The position numbers were made by a program, and so were the translations under genes. The notes under the pieces were generated by a model that saw nothing but the letters and a program-made list of their open reading frames with translations, did no database searches and was not told the origin of the DNA. From an uncultured Thalassolituus sp. (GTDB lineage Bacteria > Pseudomonadota > Gammaproteobacteria > Pseudomonadales > Oceanobacteraceae), in assembly GCF_950066645.1 (NCBI RefSeq), contig NZ_CATMFB010000002.1:1-64000 (forward strand): a stretch of 64,000 nucleotides of DNA, in the 5' to 3' direction. Shown one piece after another: positions 26,495 to 34,822 of the stretch (its first letter is position 1; each line of letters opens with the position of its first letter).

Positions 26495-27538
26495 ATGAAC
26501 ATGGAAAAAGGTTACGTCTCAAGCGCCCTGATCAGGCCCGTTATCGAGAATGCAGGCAACAGGACGTTCGAAGAGCTTTCAGAAACAAATGAACTCGTCC
26601 AGAGAGTAACGAAGTTGCTGAAGGATCTGGATGGTCGAGTCCCCGTCGAAGATGCAGATGATCTGATCAGCCTGCTGATCAGAGAAACAGGGAACGAAGC
26701 CCTGTGCGTGCATCCCCCTTCGAAATTCAACACTCAGGGCAGCTGCCAGCTGAACCACCTGTTCCTCTGCAGTAATACCCTGCGTGAAGCGCTCTACTAT
26801 ATGGAGAAGTTTTCACCCCTGTTGAGTGACATGCTCGAAGTGAATGTCACCCGGACGCGGGAAGGGACCATCAAGGTGAAGCTGCCGGTCTTTGAAAACG
26901 CCTTTATGGCGAGTCAGCGTCACCGCACGGAGCTGATCATCAGCACCATCCTGACCTGGATCAGACAACTCTGCGGCACGCGCCAGATTGTTCAGGGAAT
27001 TAACCTTCCCTACCCCGCGACCCAATATCAGGATCAGCAGGGCGCTATCTGGAATACGCCGACAACGTATAACAGCGGCGAATGCGCAATACTGCTGGCG
27101 CCAAGCGCCCTGGATGAAGGTGTCCACAACACCAATCCTCATATCCTCAATATGATCAAGCGGGATGTTGAAGAACAGTATCGCAAACTGGCCCGCTCCG
27201 GATCACTTGCTGATCGCATCCGCAAAGCACTGCTGCAGGAAAAAGTCCGCCTGAATGCAAACCAGCAGGAAGTTGCCAGCTATTTCCACATCAGCGCCCG
27301 TACGCTGAACCGCCATCTGCACCGGGAAGATACGTCACTGAAACAGATAGTGACGCAGGTGCGCCTGGAAATGGCGAAGCGTATGCTGACAGACTCAGAC
27401 GATCCGATTGAGCAGATTGCACTGAACATAGGGCTGTCTGGCCGCCGGACTCTGGACCGCATCTTTATTAAAGAAGTGAACCTGTCTCCGGCTCAGTATC
27501 GTCAGAAGTTCCGCCACCAGGCGGCTGTAGCCTTCTGA
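26495..27538 (+). CDS. AraC-family-like transcriptional regulator
   Basis: 347 aa. The C-terminal helix-turn-helix domain is AraC-type but divergent: FHISARTLNRHLHREDTSLK then IALNIGLSGRRTLDRIFIKE in place of the usual GFxxxSxFxRxFKR. The N-terminal ~230 residues include an AraC-type block (LFLCSNTLREALYYMEKFSP). An alternative start at the Met two codons later is possible. It lies downstream of the OMP gene, with dyads in between, and could regulate it or itself. The weakened second helix is notable. Confidence 0.8.
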   Translation: MNMEKGYVSSALIRPVIENAGNRTFEELSETNELVQRVTKLLKDLDGRVPVEDADDLISLLIRETGNEALCVHPPSKFNTQGSCQLNHLFLCSNTLREALYYMEKFSPLLSDMLEVNVTRTREGTIKVKLPVFENAFMASQRHRTELIISTILTWIRQLCGTRQIVQGINLPYPATQYQDQQGAIWNTPTTYNSGECAILLAPSALDEGVHNTNPHILNMIKRDVEEQYRKLARSGSLADRIRKALLQEKVRLNANQQEVASYFHISARTLNRHLHREDTSLKQIVTQVRLEMAKRMLTDSDDPIEQIALNIGLSGRRTLDRIFIKEVNLSPAQYRQKFRHQAAVAF

Positions 27539-27546
27539 GAAATAAC

Positions 27547-27564
27547 GGGGCTCAGGCGAGCCCC
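27547..27564. terminator. Weak hairpin between convergent genes
   Basis: GGGGCTC and GAGCCCC form a 7-bp stem with a 4-nt loop between the AraC-like gene (stop 27538) and the Nudix gene (stop 27552, inside the hairpin). No strong T-run follows (CTCATTTTC on the plus strand is off by 9 nt), so termination is uncertain. Confidence 0.35.
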
Positions 27565-28103
27565 TGCAATCTCATTTTCAGAATCGCCAGAACCGAAAGC
27601 GCATCGGTAATCTGCCCCTGCTCTACCATCTGATAGGCCTCCTCAAATGGCAGGCGACGTATTGTCAGCTGCTCGGTATCTTCCATCTCCGTTTCACCTT
27701 CCGTTAAACCTTCAGCGACAAAAATAAACCCCTCTTCATCACTGATGCAGTTGCTGAGGTGAAGCTTATGTCCGAGCCGTGTAAGACGTTGCGCAGTCAG
27801 ACCGGTTTCCTCTTTCAGTTCCCGTAACGCACAGGCTTCAGCACTTTCATGTTTGGGTGCGCCTCCCATCGGCACTTCCCAGTGGTATTCATCTAATGGA
27901 AAACGATGCTGCCCCACCAACCAGATATCTTTGTTGTCAGCCAGGGGAACAACGGCAACAGCACGATTATGAAAGCTCACTGTGCCGTATAATCCGGGCT
28001 TACCTGCAGGGTTGGTCACATCGTGATGAGTCACCGCTATCCAGGGGTTTTCATACACCAGCGTTTTCTGATTAACGGTCCAGGGACCTTTTTTCTCGCT
28101 CAT
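27552..28103 (-). CDS. Nudix hydrolase (ADP-ribose pyrophosphatase-like)
   Basis: 183 aa from the ATG at 28103, with CAGGAG about 6 nt before it; the frame extends to 28127. The Nudix box GGAPKHESAEACALRELKEE followed by TGL matches GX5EX7REUXEEXGU at every position. WEVPMGG just before and LHLSNCISDEE after fit the ADP-ribose/nucleotide-sugar pyrophosphatase branch. Its start overlaps the end of the rhombosortase gene by 32 bp, so it is the last gene of that unit; the link to protein processing is not obvious. Confidence 0.88.
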   Translation of the reverse strand: MSEKKGPWTVNQKTLVYENPWIAVTHHDVTNPAGKPGLYGTVSFHNRAVAVVPLADNKDIWLVGQHRFPLDEYHWEVPMGGAPKHESAEACALRELKEETGLTAQRLTRLGHKLHLSNCISDEEGFIFVAEGLTEGETEMEDTEQLTIRRLPFEEAYQMVEQGQITDALSVLAILKMRLQGLA

Positions 28104-28662
28104 AAATACTCCTGATATATTCCACACCCACCCAGATCAAACCAGCGACGACACCCAGTAAATGCGAGCGGGTTTCTGTTCGCCCACCGATAAAACCTGC
28201 ATTCGACATATCGTCAAACCAGGGAGACTGCTCCCAGAAAATCTTACCTATCACAATAACAACCACGAGACGACGCACCAGACGACTGTAGAAAGGTGAG
28301 TCGGCGATATAAATAACCAGTGCTCCGTGCAGGGCTCCGGACAGACCGACATAAAAATAGAGATCAGGGGCGCCAGCCAGTAAACCTGCACCAGTGAACA
28401 GACATAACCACAACCAGAGACAAAAGTGATAGCCCGCACTTCTTCCCGGGCGCGCAACATATGCTGTCAGCGCCAGTGCCGCGAGATTGAGTCCCATATG
28501 GGCCAAGGAAAGATGGCTGAAGTGGGCTGTGAGCAGTCGCCAGACCTCACCAGAAAGCAGAGCCTCACGATCATAACGCAGCAGATCAGGACAGAACTGA
28601 CTGACCAGAAAACTGAGTAACACAAGAAGAGTAACTGCTATCCAGGCAGTATATTGACGCAC
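28072..28662 (-). CDS. rrtA: Rhombosortase (GlyGly-CTERM processing intramembrane protease)
   Basis: 196 aa with about six membrane spans. The catalytic serine is in GLSGALHG (Ser108) and the catalytic histidine near His167 (TETRSHLLGVVAGL). HFSHLSLAHMGLNLAALAL (residues 47-65) matches the family's second-span region. Rhombosortases are a short rhomboid branch known to occur with GlyGly-CTERM proteins and to cleave their C-terminal tails. The neighbouring upstream gene (M6 protease) ends in exactly such a tail, 24 bp away, which supports the call. It overlaps the Nudix gene at its 3' end. Confidence 0.88.
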   Translation of the reverse strand: MRQYTAWIAVTLLVLLSFLVSQFCPDLLRYDREALLSGEVWRLLTAHFSHLSLAHMGLNLAALALTAYVARPGRSAGYHFCLWLWLCLFTGAGLLAGAPDLYFYVGLSGALHGALVIYIADSPFYSRLVRRLVVVIVIGKIFWEQSPWFDDMSNAGFIGGRTETRSHLLGVVAGLIWVGVEYIRSIYEREKRSLDR

Positions 28663-28686
28663 GCCTTCGCCTCCGGGCTGAAAGCG

Positions 28687-30723
28687 TCAGTATAGGCGTT
28701 TACGTAGCAGGAATACGAGCAGTAAACCCCAGACAAACGCGCCGCCTCCGGAGGTTTTTTTCGACGATGTAGTCGCCGGAGCCCGCTCAACGGCAACTTC
28801 ACTGGTCGCAATCAACATGCGGGCAGACACGTCAAAATCCACATCACTGAAGGGGGCTTCGCTGCTCAACCGGGCCTGAGTGCGGCCACTGGCAGTGCCT
28901 TGTACATCCACCACGAATGGTGCATGACTGCCCGATGGTGTGCTGATCATCTGCATATAGACACGGTCGACCCCGATTTCTGCAGGCGAAGACAACAGCA
29001 GTCGGTTCCAGCCGGGTGTAACGCTGAACGTCTGACTCGCCAGACGCTTTTCTCCGGAGTAGCGGCTGAAGCCCTCATAGAACGCCAGTTCGAGGGTGCC
29101 GCTACCGTGGGCGAAGAAATCAACGCCATCAATGCTTTTGAGATAAGGGCTGACATCGAGATCGACAACGACCTGGCCGGTGTCTCCGTAGTTCCCCCAC
29201 GTACCGTTTGGCGGAACATCGTCGTAACCCACAGCCCGACCTTTCAGCGTCACTGAGTTAGCGATGCTGAGACTCGCCTGCCCATTCCCCTGCACGTTAC
29301 TGAGTACAATCTGTCCGGACGCGAGGCGGATGCTCTGAGCAGAGGTAACCAGGGTGCCACCTGAGACGTTAACCCCACTGCCATCAGAGGTACTGGCCAG
29401 ACCGATCAGAAGGTCTGAATGCTTACTGCTCAGGGACGCCAGTGGGCCAAAACCAAACCAGTCATCGACTTCGGTGATAAATACGCCGCTGGACGGAATG
29501 CCTTTATCGAACCCCGTCTGCTGCCGGTTTTCTATCAGTACACGCTTTCCGTGACGATAAGCATCAATATCCAGACGGATAAAGCCATCAGACTCAGACG
29601 CTGCAGAGAGACTGAATGCCCCGCTGGTCTCATCGTAGGCGTGAGAGAAGCCGATAAATTCTTTCGCCCAGGCAACCAGGTGCGCTGGTTTATCACCAGC
29701 ATGGCCGCCAGCGGAATTCCAGGTTCCATAGCTCATCAGGCCCCAACGTCCGATGCCACTGCCGATACCTATGCTGTCGTACAGGTCCGGCAGGTCTAGT
29801 AACAGATGACCGAATTCATGAGCAATAATCCCCGTGGTCGCCAGATGCTGTTCGTGCTGTTCACCAAACATCGCGTACTCACTGAGCCACATGCCGCCCA
29901 CCTGAGTCGCTGTCACCGCAGACTTGTGCGCCCAGATACGGGGGTGTGTACTGGCGGAGCTGGCGTAGGCCTGTTCGAAACCGGCCACCAGCACAACAAT
30001 GCCCAGCTCGGATGGGTCGAGCCAGAGATCGCCGTTGCGGTCATAGGCGCTGAGATTCACGTAATCAGCCAGGGGGGCAATCGCGTTTTTCACCAGCTGC
30101 ATGCTGGCACTGCCATAGCTACTGCCGAAGTCCGGATGGTTGGAGCTGAGTGTTATCGATACGATTCCATCATTGCGCGTACCTGAGGTTTCGGCTGCCG
30201 CGGATATTCTGAACTGTCCATACGAGTTTTCGCGAAAGAACGCCGAGACGCTGTCTGAACCGGTAAATATCCTCGACGCGATTTCGGCGTCAGAGTACTC
30301 AAACTCCTGATCAGCAAAGGCCACACGTACGATCAGGATAGGCTGGTCATAGCTTCCGCCCCCGTAGCGATACGGAACCCGCAGCGGAGCAACAGACTGT
30401 GTCGTTGCAGAAGCGTAATCATCCCCTACCGGGACCACCACAATTTCATCATCAGGCGGCTCAGTGCCACGGGCCTGGCCAAAGACTTCGTCAGTACGTT
30501 GCGGCAGCCCGCCGTCATCACTTTCGGCGATATAGTAGGTGCGCCCTTCTTCGATCAGCAGTCGGCCGTCTTCAAGCGCAAGATAAGGGTGCGAACGTGA
30601 GCCCAGCAGGTGCACGCGATGAACCGAGCCATCATTCAGCTGCAGATTGGCGTATTCGATCGCCGGGGGTGTCATTGCCAGAGCGGGTACGCTCAGTAAC
30701 AGTAAGAAGAATAGTCGCAGCAT
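28687..30723 (-). CDS. M6-family metalloprotease with GlyGly-CTERM tail
   Basis: 678 aa. Signal peptide MLRLFFLLLLSVPALA. The zinc-protease motif HEFGHLLLDLPDLYD begins at residue 302, in the immune-inhibitor-A-like M6 domain. The remaining ~300 residues are beta-rich and end in a Thr/Ser/Lys linker (about 650-660), then SGGGAFVWGLLLVFLLRKRLY: Gly-Gly, a hydrophobic span and a basic end, the GlyGly-CTERM signature. Such proteins are exported by type II secretion after C-terminal processing. The rhombosortase gene follows by 24 bp, so enzyme and substrate are encoded together. Confidence 0.9.
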   Translation of the reverse strand: MLRLFFLLLLSVPALAMTPPAIEYANLQLNDGSVHRVHLLGSRSHPYLALEDGRLLIEEGRTYYIAESDDGGLPQRTDEVFGQARGTEPPDDEIVVVPVGDDYASATTQSVAPLRVPYRYGGGSYDQPILIVRVAFADQEFEYSDAEIASRIFTGSDSVSAFFRENSYGQFRISAAAETSGTRNDGIVSITLSSNHPDFGSSYGSASMQLVKNAIAPLADYVNLSAYDRNGDLWLDPSELGIVVLVAGFEQAYASSASTHPRIWAHKSAVTATQVGGMWLSEYAMFGEQHEQHLATTGIIAHEFGHLLLDLPDLYDSIGIGSGIGRWGLMSYGTWNSAGGHAGDKPAHLVAWAKEFIGFSHAYDETSGAFSLSAASESDGFIRLDIDAYRHGKRVLIENRQQTGFDKGIPSSGVFITEVDDWFGFGPLASLSSKHSDLLIGLASTSDGSGVNVSGGTLVTSAQSIRLASGQIVLSNVQGNGQASLSIANSVTLKGRAVGYDDVPPNGTWGNYGDTGQVVVDLDVSPYLKSIDGVDFFAHGSGTLELAFYEGFSRYSGEKRLASQTFSVTPGWNRLLLSSPAEIGVDRVYMQMISTPSGSHAPFVVDVQGTASGRTQARLSSEAPFSDVDFDVSARMLIATSEVAVERAPATTSSKKTSGGGAFVWGLLLVFLLRKRLY

Positions 30724-30826
30724 GGGCCCGTGCTGGTAAGAGCATTTTCTTCACTCTAGACCAGACCCGCCCGGGTTACGGTTTACTGTAACAACTTCCT
30801 ACAAATCAGCCACAATCGGCTACAGA

Positions 30827-31252
30827 TCAGAGCATGGTACGCTCTGCAGGCGCTTCCAGAACGGAAAAACGATTATTGATGAACTCGAGGATCTCATCTG
30901 GGCTGTAAACCCAGGACTCTCCTTCACTGCCGTCCACGCGAAGGCAGGGAACACGGCTCTCGCCACCACCGTTCACCAGCTCATTGCGGTATGCGTTCAC
31001 CCGTTGAACGTCTTTCTGCACAACATGCAGCCCAAAGCGTTCGCAGTAACGTTTAATCGAGATTGAAGATGGGCATTCCGGACAGAAATAGAGGTGCATT
31101 CTGCGGGATTCGCGGTCGAGCAGGAGCTGCTCTTCGGGTGTTCTTTCCAGTGGTTTAACCGGCATGATGCGGTCAACAAAACTGAGTGTTTTACCTTTCA
31201 GATGTCTCGTCAGGCTCATCACATCGACTTCATTGGCTGGGAAAGCGCGCAT
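30827..31252 (-). CDS. Glutaredoxin/thioredoxin-fold protein with CPEC motif
   Basis: 141 aa, no signal peptide. After a 50-residue N-terminal region, the fold begins at MHLYFCPECPSSISIKRYCE with a CxxC redox site, followed by SRVPCLRV (cis-Pro position) and a C-terminal helical end. This is a glutaredoxin/GST N-domain-like arrangement. The start at 31252 is backed by GGGAGA 6 nt upstream; ATG 31219 is an alternative. That ribosome site lies inside a hairpin (31258-31290). It sits in the secretion-gene run between the 39-aa protein and the M6 protease. Confidence 0.75.
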   Translation of the reverse strand: MRAFPANEVDVMSLTRHLKGKTLSFVDRIMPVKPLERTPEEQLLLDRESRRMHLYFCPECPSSISIKRYCERFGLHVVQKDVQRVNAYRNELVNGGGESRVPCLRVDGSEGESWVYSPDEILEFINNRFSVLEAPAERTML

Positions 31253-31257
31253 TGTAT

Positions 31258-31290
31258 TCTCCCGGGTATAAATATCCAGCCCTCGGGAGA
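31258..31290 (-). promoter_or_regulatory. Hairpin covering the ribosome site of the glutaredoxin-like gene
   Basis: On the minus strand TCTCCCG (31290-31284) pairs with CGGGAGA (31264-31258) across a 19-nt loop. The second arm contains the GGGAG Shine-Dalgarno of the gene starting at 31252. Translation may therefore need melting of the hairpin, for example by temperature, a protein or upstream ribosomes. Confidence 0.45.
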
Positions 31291-31318
31291 GGATTTTTCT
31301 GAAATTTAATTCACCAGC

Positions 31319-31438
31319 TCAGCCGGGCTGATTAATTATGACTATGCCAATCATGACAACCAGCATAGTCACAACCATCAGCCAGCGGCTGCGCTGGCAG
31401 AAGCGGCAATCTTTTCCATTGCGCTTCTTTGCAACCAT
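31319..31438 (-). CDS. 39-aa single-span membrane miniprotein with CxxC motif
   Basis: The ATG overlaps the signal-peptidase stop codon by one base (TGATG), a classic translational-coupling arrangement. The 39 residues read as a basic N terminus with a CRFC redox/metal pair (residues 11-14) in KNGKDCRFCQRSRW-like context, then one hydrophobic span (about residues 19-36) and a short NQPG tail. The positive N terminus predicts an N-in orientation. It has no separate ribosome site, which fits re-initiation. The size and coupling argue for a real gene; function unknown. Confidence 0.65.
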   Translation of the reverse strand: MVAKKRNGKDCRFCQRSRWLMVVTMLVVMIGIVIINQPG

Positions 31439-32268
31439 CAGTCGATCACCTTGTTACGGGAGAAGGAAGGCAGGCTGGTCCAGCTTTCCCAATGCATCCA
31501 GACCGCTACGGCTTTCCCGACGATGTTCTCTTCCGGCACAAAGCCCCACATACGGCTGTCTCCGCTGTTGCCCCGGTTATCACCCATCATAAAGTAACTG
31601 CCTTCGGGGACGTCCCATTCACCTTCAGGACCACCGAACAGACGCGCCTCACCCGGGGCGCCACCGCGTGCAACCAACCACTTCACAACCGGTTCCGCGT
31701 TGTCGTGTGTCTCGCGGCCTTCAAAATACGTCGGATTATAAGAAGGTACGCCACCTAAGGCCTCAACCGGGATTTCTTCGCCATTGACGGTAAGTCTGAG
31801 GTTACGGTACTCCACGTGATCCCCCGGCAGGCCAATCACCCGCTTGATAAAGTAGCGGTTATCCCCCGGTGGGAAGAACACCATCACGTCACCCCGCTCC
31901 GGCTCGCCCAGAGGCACCAGAGTGGCCCCACTGCCTGGCATTCTCAGCCCGTAGGAGAACTTGCTGACAAGAATAAAATCGCCCGTTATCAGGCCGGGTT
32001 CCATAGACCCGGAAGGGATCTGAAAAGGTTCTGCCAGAAATGAACGCAGAACAAATACCAGTGCCAGTACAGGGAAGAAAGATTTGGAGGTTTCTATGAT
32101 ATACGGCTCGCGCTCGGCGTCTTTCAGAGCCTCATCATCAGCACCGGCGCTGATCAGAGCCTCGGCGGCTGCCTGGCGCTTCTTGCGGAAGAACACAAAG
32201 TCCGCGAGGGAGATAATGCCGGTGACCGCAGTCGCCCACATCAGAATCAGGGGTAAATCTAGTTCCAT
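31438..32268 (-). CDS. lepB: Signal peptidase I
   Basis: 276 aa from the ATG at 32268; the frame is open to 32292. The catalytic serine is in PSGSMEPGL (Ser88) and the catalytic lysine in YFIKRVIGLPGD (Lys142). MGDNRGNSGDSR gives the third conserved block. Two N-terminal spans (about residues 4-26 and 64-80) anchor it, as in E. coli LepB. It removes Sec and Tat signal peptides from exported preproteins. It lies away from any lepA-rnc-era genes, heading a run that encodes exported-protein maturation factors. Its stop overlaps the next start. Confidence 0.93.
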   Translation of the reverse strand: MELDLPLILMWATAVTGIISLADFVFFRKKRQAAAEALISAGADDEALKDAEREPYIIETSKSFFPVLALVFVLRSFLAEPFQIPSGSMEPGLITGDFILVSKFSYGLRMPGSGATLVPLGEPERGDVMVFFPPGDNRYFIKRVIGLPGDHVEYRNLRLTVNGEEIPVEALGGVPSYNPTYFEGRETHDNAEPVVKWLVARGGAPGEARLFGGPEGEWDVPEGSYFMMGDNRGNSGDSRMWGFVPEENIVGKAVAVWMHWESWTSLPSFSRNKVID

Positions 32269-32360
32269 AAAACTGTCACATTCCTGCTGCACGCTTGAGT
32301 GTCAGGCATTCTAACTGGCGCCGGGGGTGATAGCCACCAGCACCGGCCATGCGGAGCAAA

Positions 32361-33374
32361 ATGATGACAAGAGTCCGGACCCGGGACGGAATAGAGCTGG
32401 CGTACGAATCGATCGGAAATCCTCAGGACCCGCCGCTGATTCTGATTATGGGACTGGGTGCACAGATGCATGTCTGGCCCGATTCCCTGTGCCGTAACAT
32501 CGCCGCTAAAGGGTTTCGTGTGATCCGCTTTGACAATCGCGACTCAGGCGAATCCACCGCCCTCGAAGAACACGGAAATCCCAGTATTATCCGTGTCTGG
32601 CTGGGTACCCGACTGGCGAAAAAGAAACCCGCCGTACCCTACACACTCAAAGATATGGCACGCGATGTGATTGCCCTGATGGACACTCTGGAGCTGGACA
32701 GCGCGCATGTTGCCGGCGCCTCAATGGGCGGCATGATTGCTCAGATTCTGGCGGCGAAGCACAGGCGCCGCATCCGCAGTCTGACTTCGATCATGTCATC
32801 CGCCACCGCCCCGAGACTGCCCGTCAGTCAGTTGCAGATGCTGCTGCATCTCGCCCGTCGTCCCGGCTCACGTAATCGCGACGCTCATATTGAGTACATT
32901 ACCCGGATGAACCGTATGATCGGCAGTCCGGGCTATCCGATGAAAGACGACGAACTGCAGCGCCTGGCAGAAACCTCCTGGGAACGTACCGCCAGTCCTC
33001 TCGGCTTTAAGCGTCAGCTCGCGGCCATCACCCACGCCGGGGACCGACGGCGACTGCTGCAGAAAATCAAAGCGCGTACTCTGGTTATTCACGGCGCAGA
33101 TGACCCTCTGGTACCGGTCACCATGGGCATTGAAACTGCCGCACTGATACGACGCTCAAAGCTTAAAATTATCTTTGGGATGGGCCACGATTTTCCCGAG
33201 GCTCTGGTGCCCCGACTGACCCGGCTGATGGTCAGACACCTGAAGAAATCAGAGAAAAAGTGGCAGGCCAGACAATTGCGGAAATCGCTGCGTCGCCTGC
33301 CTGAGGATGATCGCAGCGCCGCTAACGATCATGCATCCTCGCTCGACTGGCTTAATCAGGCTGATAACCACTGA
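32361..33374 (+). CDS. Alpha/beta-hydrolase (esterase-like)
   Basis: 337 aa from the ATG at 32361, which has GGAG just before it; a further ATG at 32364 and one at 32349 are alternatives. The nucleophile elbow is GASMGG, the acid lies in VIHGADDPLVPV, and the histidine in GMGHDFP. The oxyanion-hole strand is LILIMGLGAQMHVW. This is the canonical fold of the RdmC/methylesterase-like hydrolases. The C terminus is basic. It overlaps the convergent dGTPase gene by 23 bp. The substrate is not predictable. Confidence 0.85.
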   Translation: MMTRVRTRDGIELAYESIGNPQDPPLILIMGLGAQMHVWPDSLCRNIAAKGFRVIRFDNRDSGESTALEEHGNPSIIRVWLGTRLAKKKPAVPYTLKDMARDVIALMDTLELDSAHVAGASMGGMIAQILAAKHRRRIRSLTSIMSSATAPRLPVSQLQMLLHLARRPGSRNRDAHIEYITRMNRMIGSPGYPMKDDELQRLAETSWERTASPLGFKRQLAAITHAGDRRRLLQKIKARTLVIHGADDPLVPVTMGIETAALIRRSKLKIIFGMGHDFPEALVPRLTRLMVRHLKKSEKKWQARQLRKSLRRLPEDDRSAANDHASSLDWLNQADNH

Positions 33375-34692
33375 ACTGCCGCGCCATATCTGCGGCAAAG
33401 TTATCTGTCATACCTGAAATAAAATCGAGTGCGCGCATGTAGGCCTCATACAGTGACCAGTGCGGCTGAGGGGCCGAACGTCCCATAAGATCAAGGATAC
33501 GGCGGTTGCGGAAGGTGGCCTGTCCGTCTGTGACGCATTCGTGCACAGCGCTGAGAAAGTTGTCCAGCAGAACACTGAGAGTGCCATAGGAGCCCACCTC
33601 AATCGCAAGCTTCCGACTGTCGTTAAAAATACGTTCTCTGGCCATGCGTTTTGCGCCGGCCACTAACTCACGGACGGTGGCCGGGCAATGATCTATGATG
33701 CTGCCCTGCAGGCGTCCTTCAAGCAGCGCATCCTGTTCCCGGATAAACGCTTTTGCGACGGCACTGACCATCGCTTCCATCGCCTGCCCTCGCAGGATCT
33801 GTAACCGGCGGCGGTCGTTGTCGGCCTTATCCAGGTCTTCACTGATCTGTTCCCAGCGCTCTTCAAGCAGAGGCTCCAGCAGATCTTCTACCTCGGTGTA
33901 ACGCAGCAACCCAAGCTCGATGCCATCCTCAAGATCAATCAGGCCGTAACAGATGTCATCTGCCGCTTCGAGCAGATACACGAGTGGATGACGGCACCAG
34001 CTGTTGGGTCCGGTGCGCAGCAGGCCCAGAGTTTCGGCGACCTCTTCAAGGATTGGCAGTTCGGTGGCGAAACAGCCGAATTTTTTCTGTTCGCCACGGG
34101 TGACATAGTCCACCGTCCAGGGGTACTTAAGAAATGCGCCCAGTGTGCCGTACGTCAGCCTCATCCCGCCTTCAAACCTGTGATACTCCACCTGAGTCAC
34201 GATCCGGAAGCCCTGCGCATTCCCCTCGAATGTCTGGAGGTCGTGTCGTTCTGCGGCGGTCAGCCCTTCCAGGAAGTGCGCGTTCTCTGCAGAGACAAAG
34301 AAATGGCGGATTGCATCTTCACCAGTATGACCGTAAGGAGGATTGCCGATGTCGTGTGCCAGGCAGGCTGCCTGCACCATCGCTCCGATGTCGCTGGGGT
34401 CAACATGGGCCGGCAGACTGCGTCCCAGCATTTCGCCCACCCGGATACCTAACGAGCGTCCGACGCACCCTACCTCAAGACTGTGGGTCAGGCGGGTGTG
34501 CACATGATCATTTTCTGACAGCGGATGAACCTGCGTTTTCCGGTCGAGACGACGGAATGCCGAGGAAAATATGATCCGGTCGTAATCTTTGTGAAAGGGA
34601 GTCCGGCCACTTTCCAGCGCCAGATTTCCCTGCAGTTCCCCAAACCTCACCGGAGAGAAAAGACGTTCCCACTGCATCCTCTGCGACATCAT
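33352..34692 (-). CDS. dgt: dGTP triphosphohydrolase (dGTPase)
   Basis: About 446 aa from the ATG at 34692 (or 34689); AGGGG precedes both. The HD-domain metal ligands are visible in HTRLTHSLEVGCVG and LAHDIGNPPYGHTGEDAI, with ADDICYGLIDLEDGIELG as a third conserved block. It hydrolyses dGTP to deoxyguanosine and triphosphate, affecting the dNTP pool. The upstream extension to 34773 is rejected as it lacks family similarity. It is convergent with the hydrolase gene. Confidence 0.92.
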   Translation of the reverse strand: MMSQRMQWERLFSPVRFGELQGNLALESGRTPFHKDYDRIIFSSAFRRLDRKTQVHPLSENDHVHTRLTHSLEVGCVGRSLGIRVGEMLGRSLPAHVDPSDIGAMVQAACLAHDIGNPPYGHTGEDAIRHFFVSAENAHFLEGLTAAERHDLQTFEGNAQGFRIVTQVEYHRFEGGMRLTYGTLGAFLKYPWTVDYVTRGEQKKFGCFATELPILEEVAETLGLLRTGPNSWCRHPLVYLLEAADDICYGLIDLEDGIELGLLRYTEVEDLLEPLLEERWEQISEDLDKADNDRRRLQILRGQAMEAMVSAVAKAFIREQDALLEGRLQGSIIDHCPATVRELVAGAKRMARERIFNDSRKLAIEVGSYGTLSVLLDNFLSAVHECVTDGQATFRNRRILDLMGRSAPQPHWSLYEAYMRALDFISGMTDNFAADMARQFSGYQPD

Positions 34693-34822
34693 TACGCCCC
34701 TGTTGTGTCTCTCTGAAAATATGCCGGGCATTATAGTCTGCTGACGCTCGACTGTCCCGGCCGGACCTTGCACTCGGATAAGTCTGAATTAGGATTTACG
34801 CAGTCTTACGAGGTTTTTCTTA

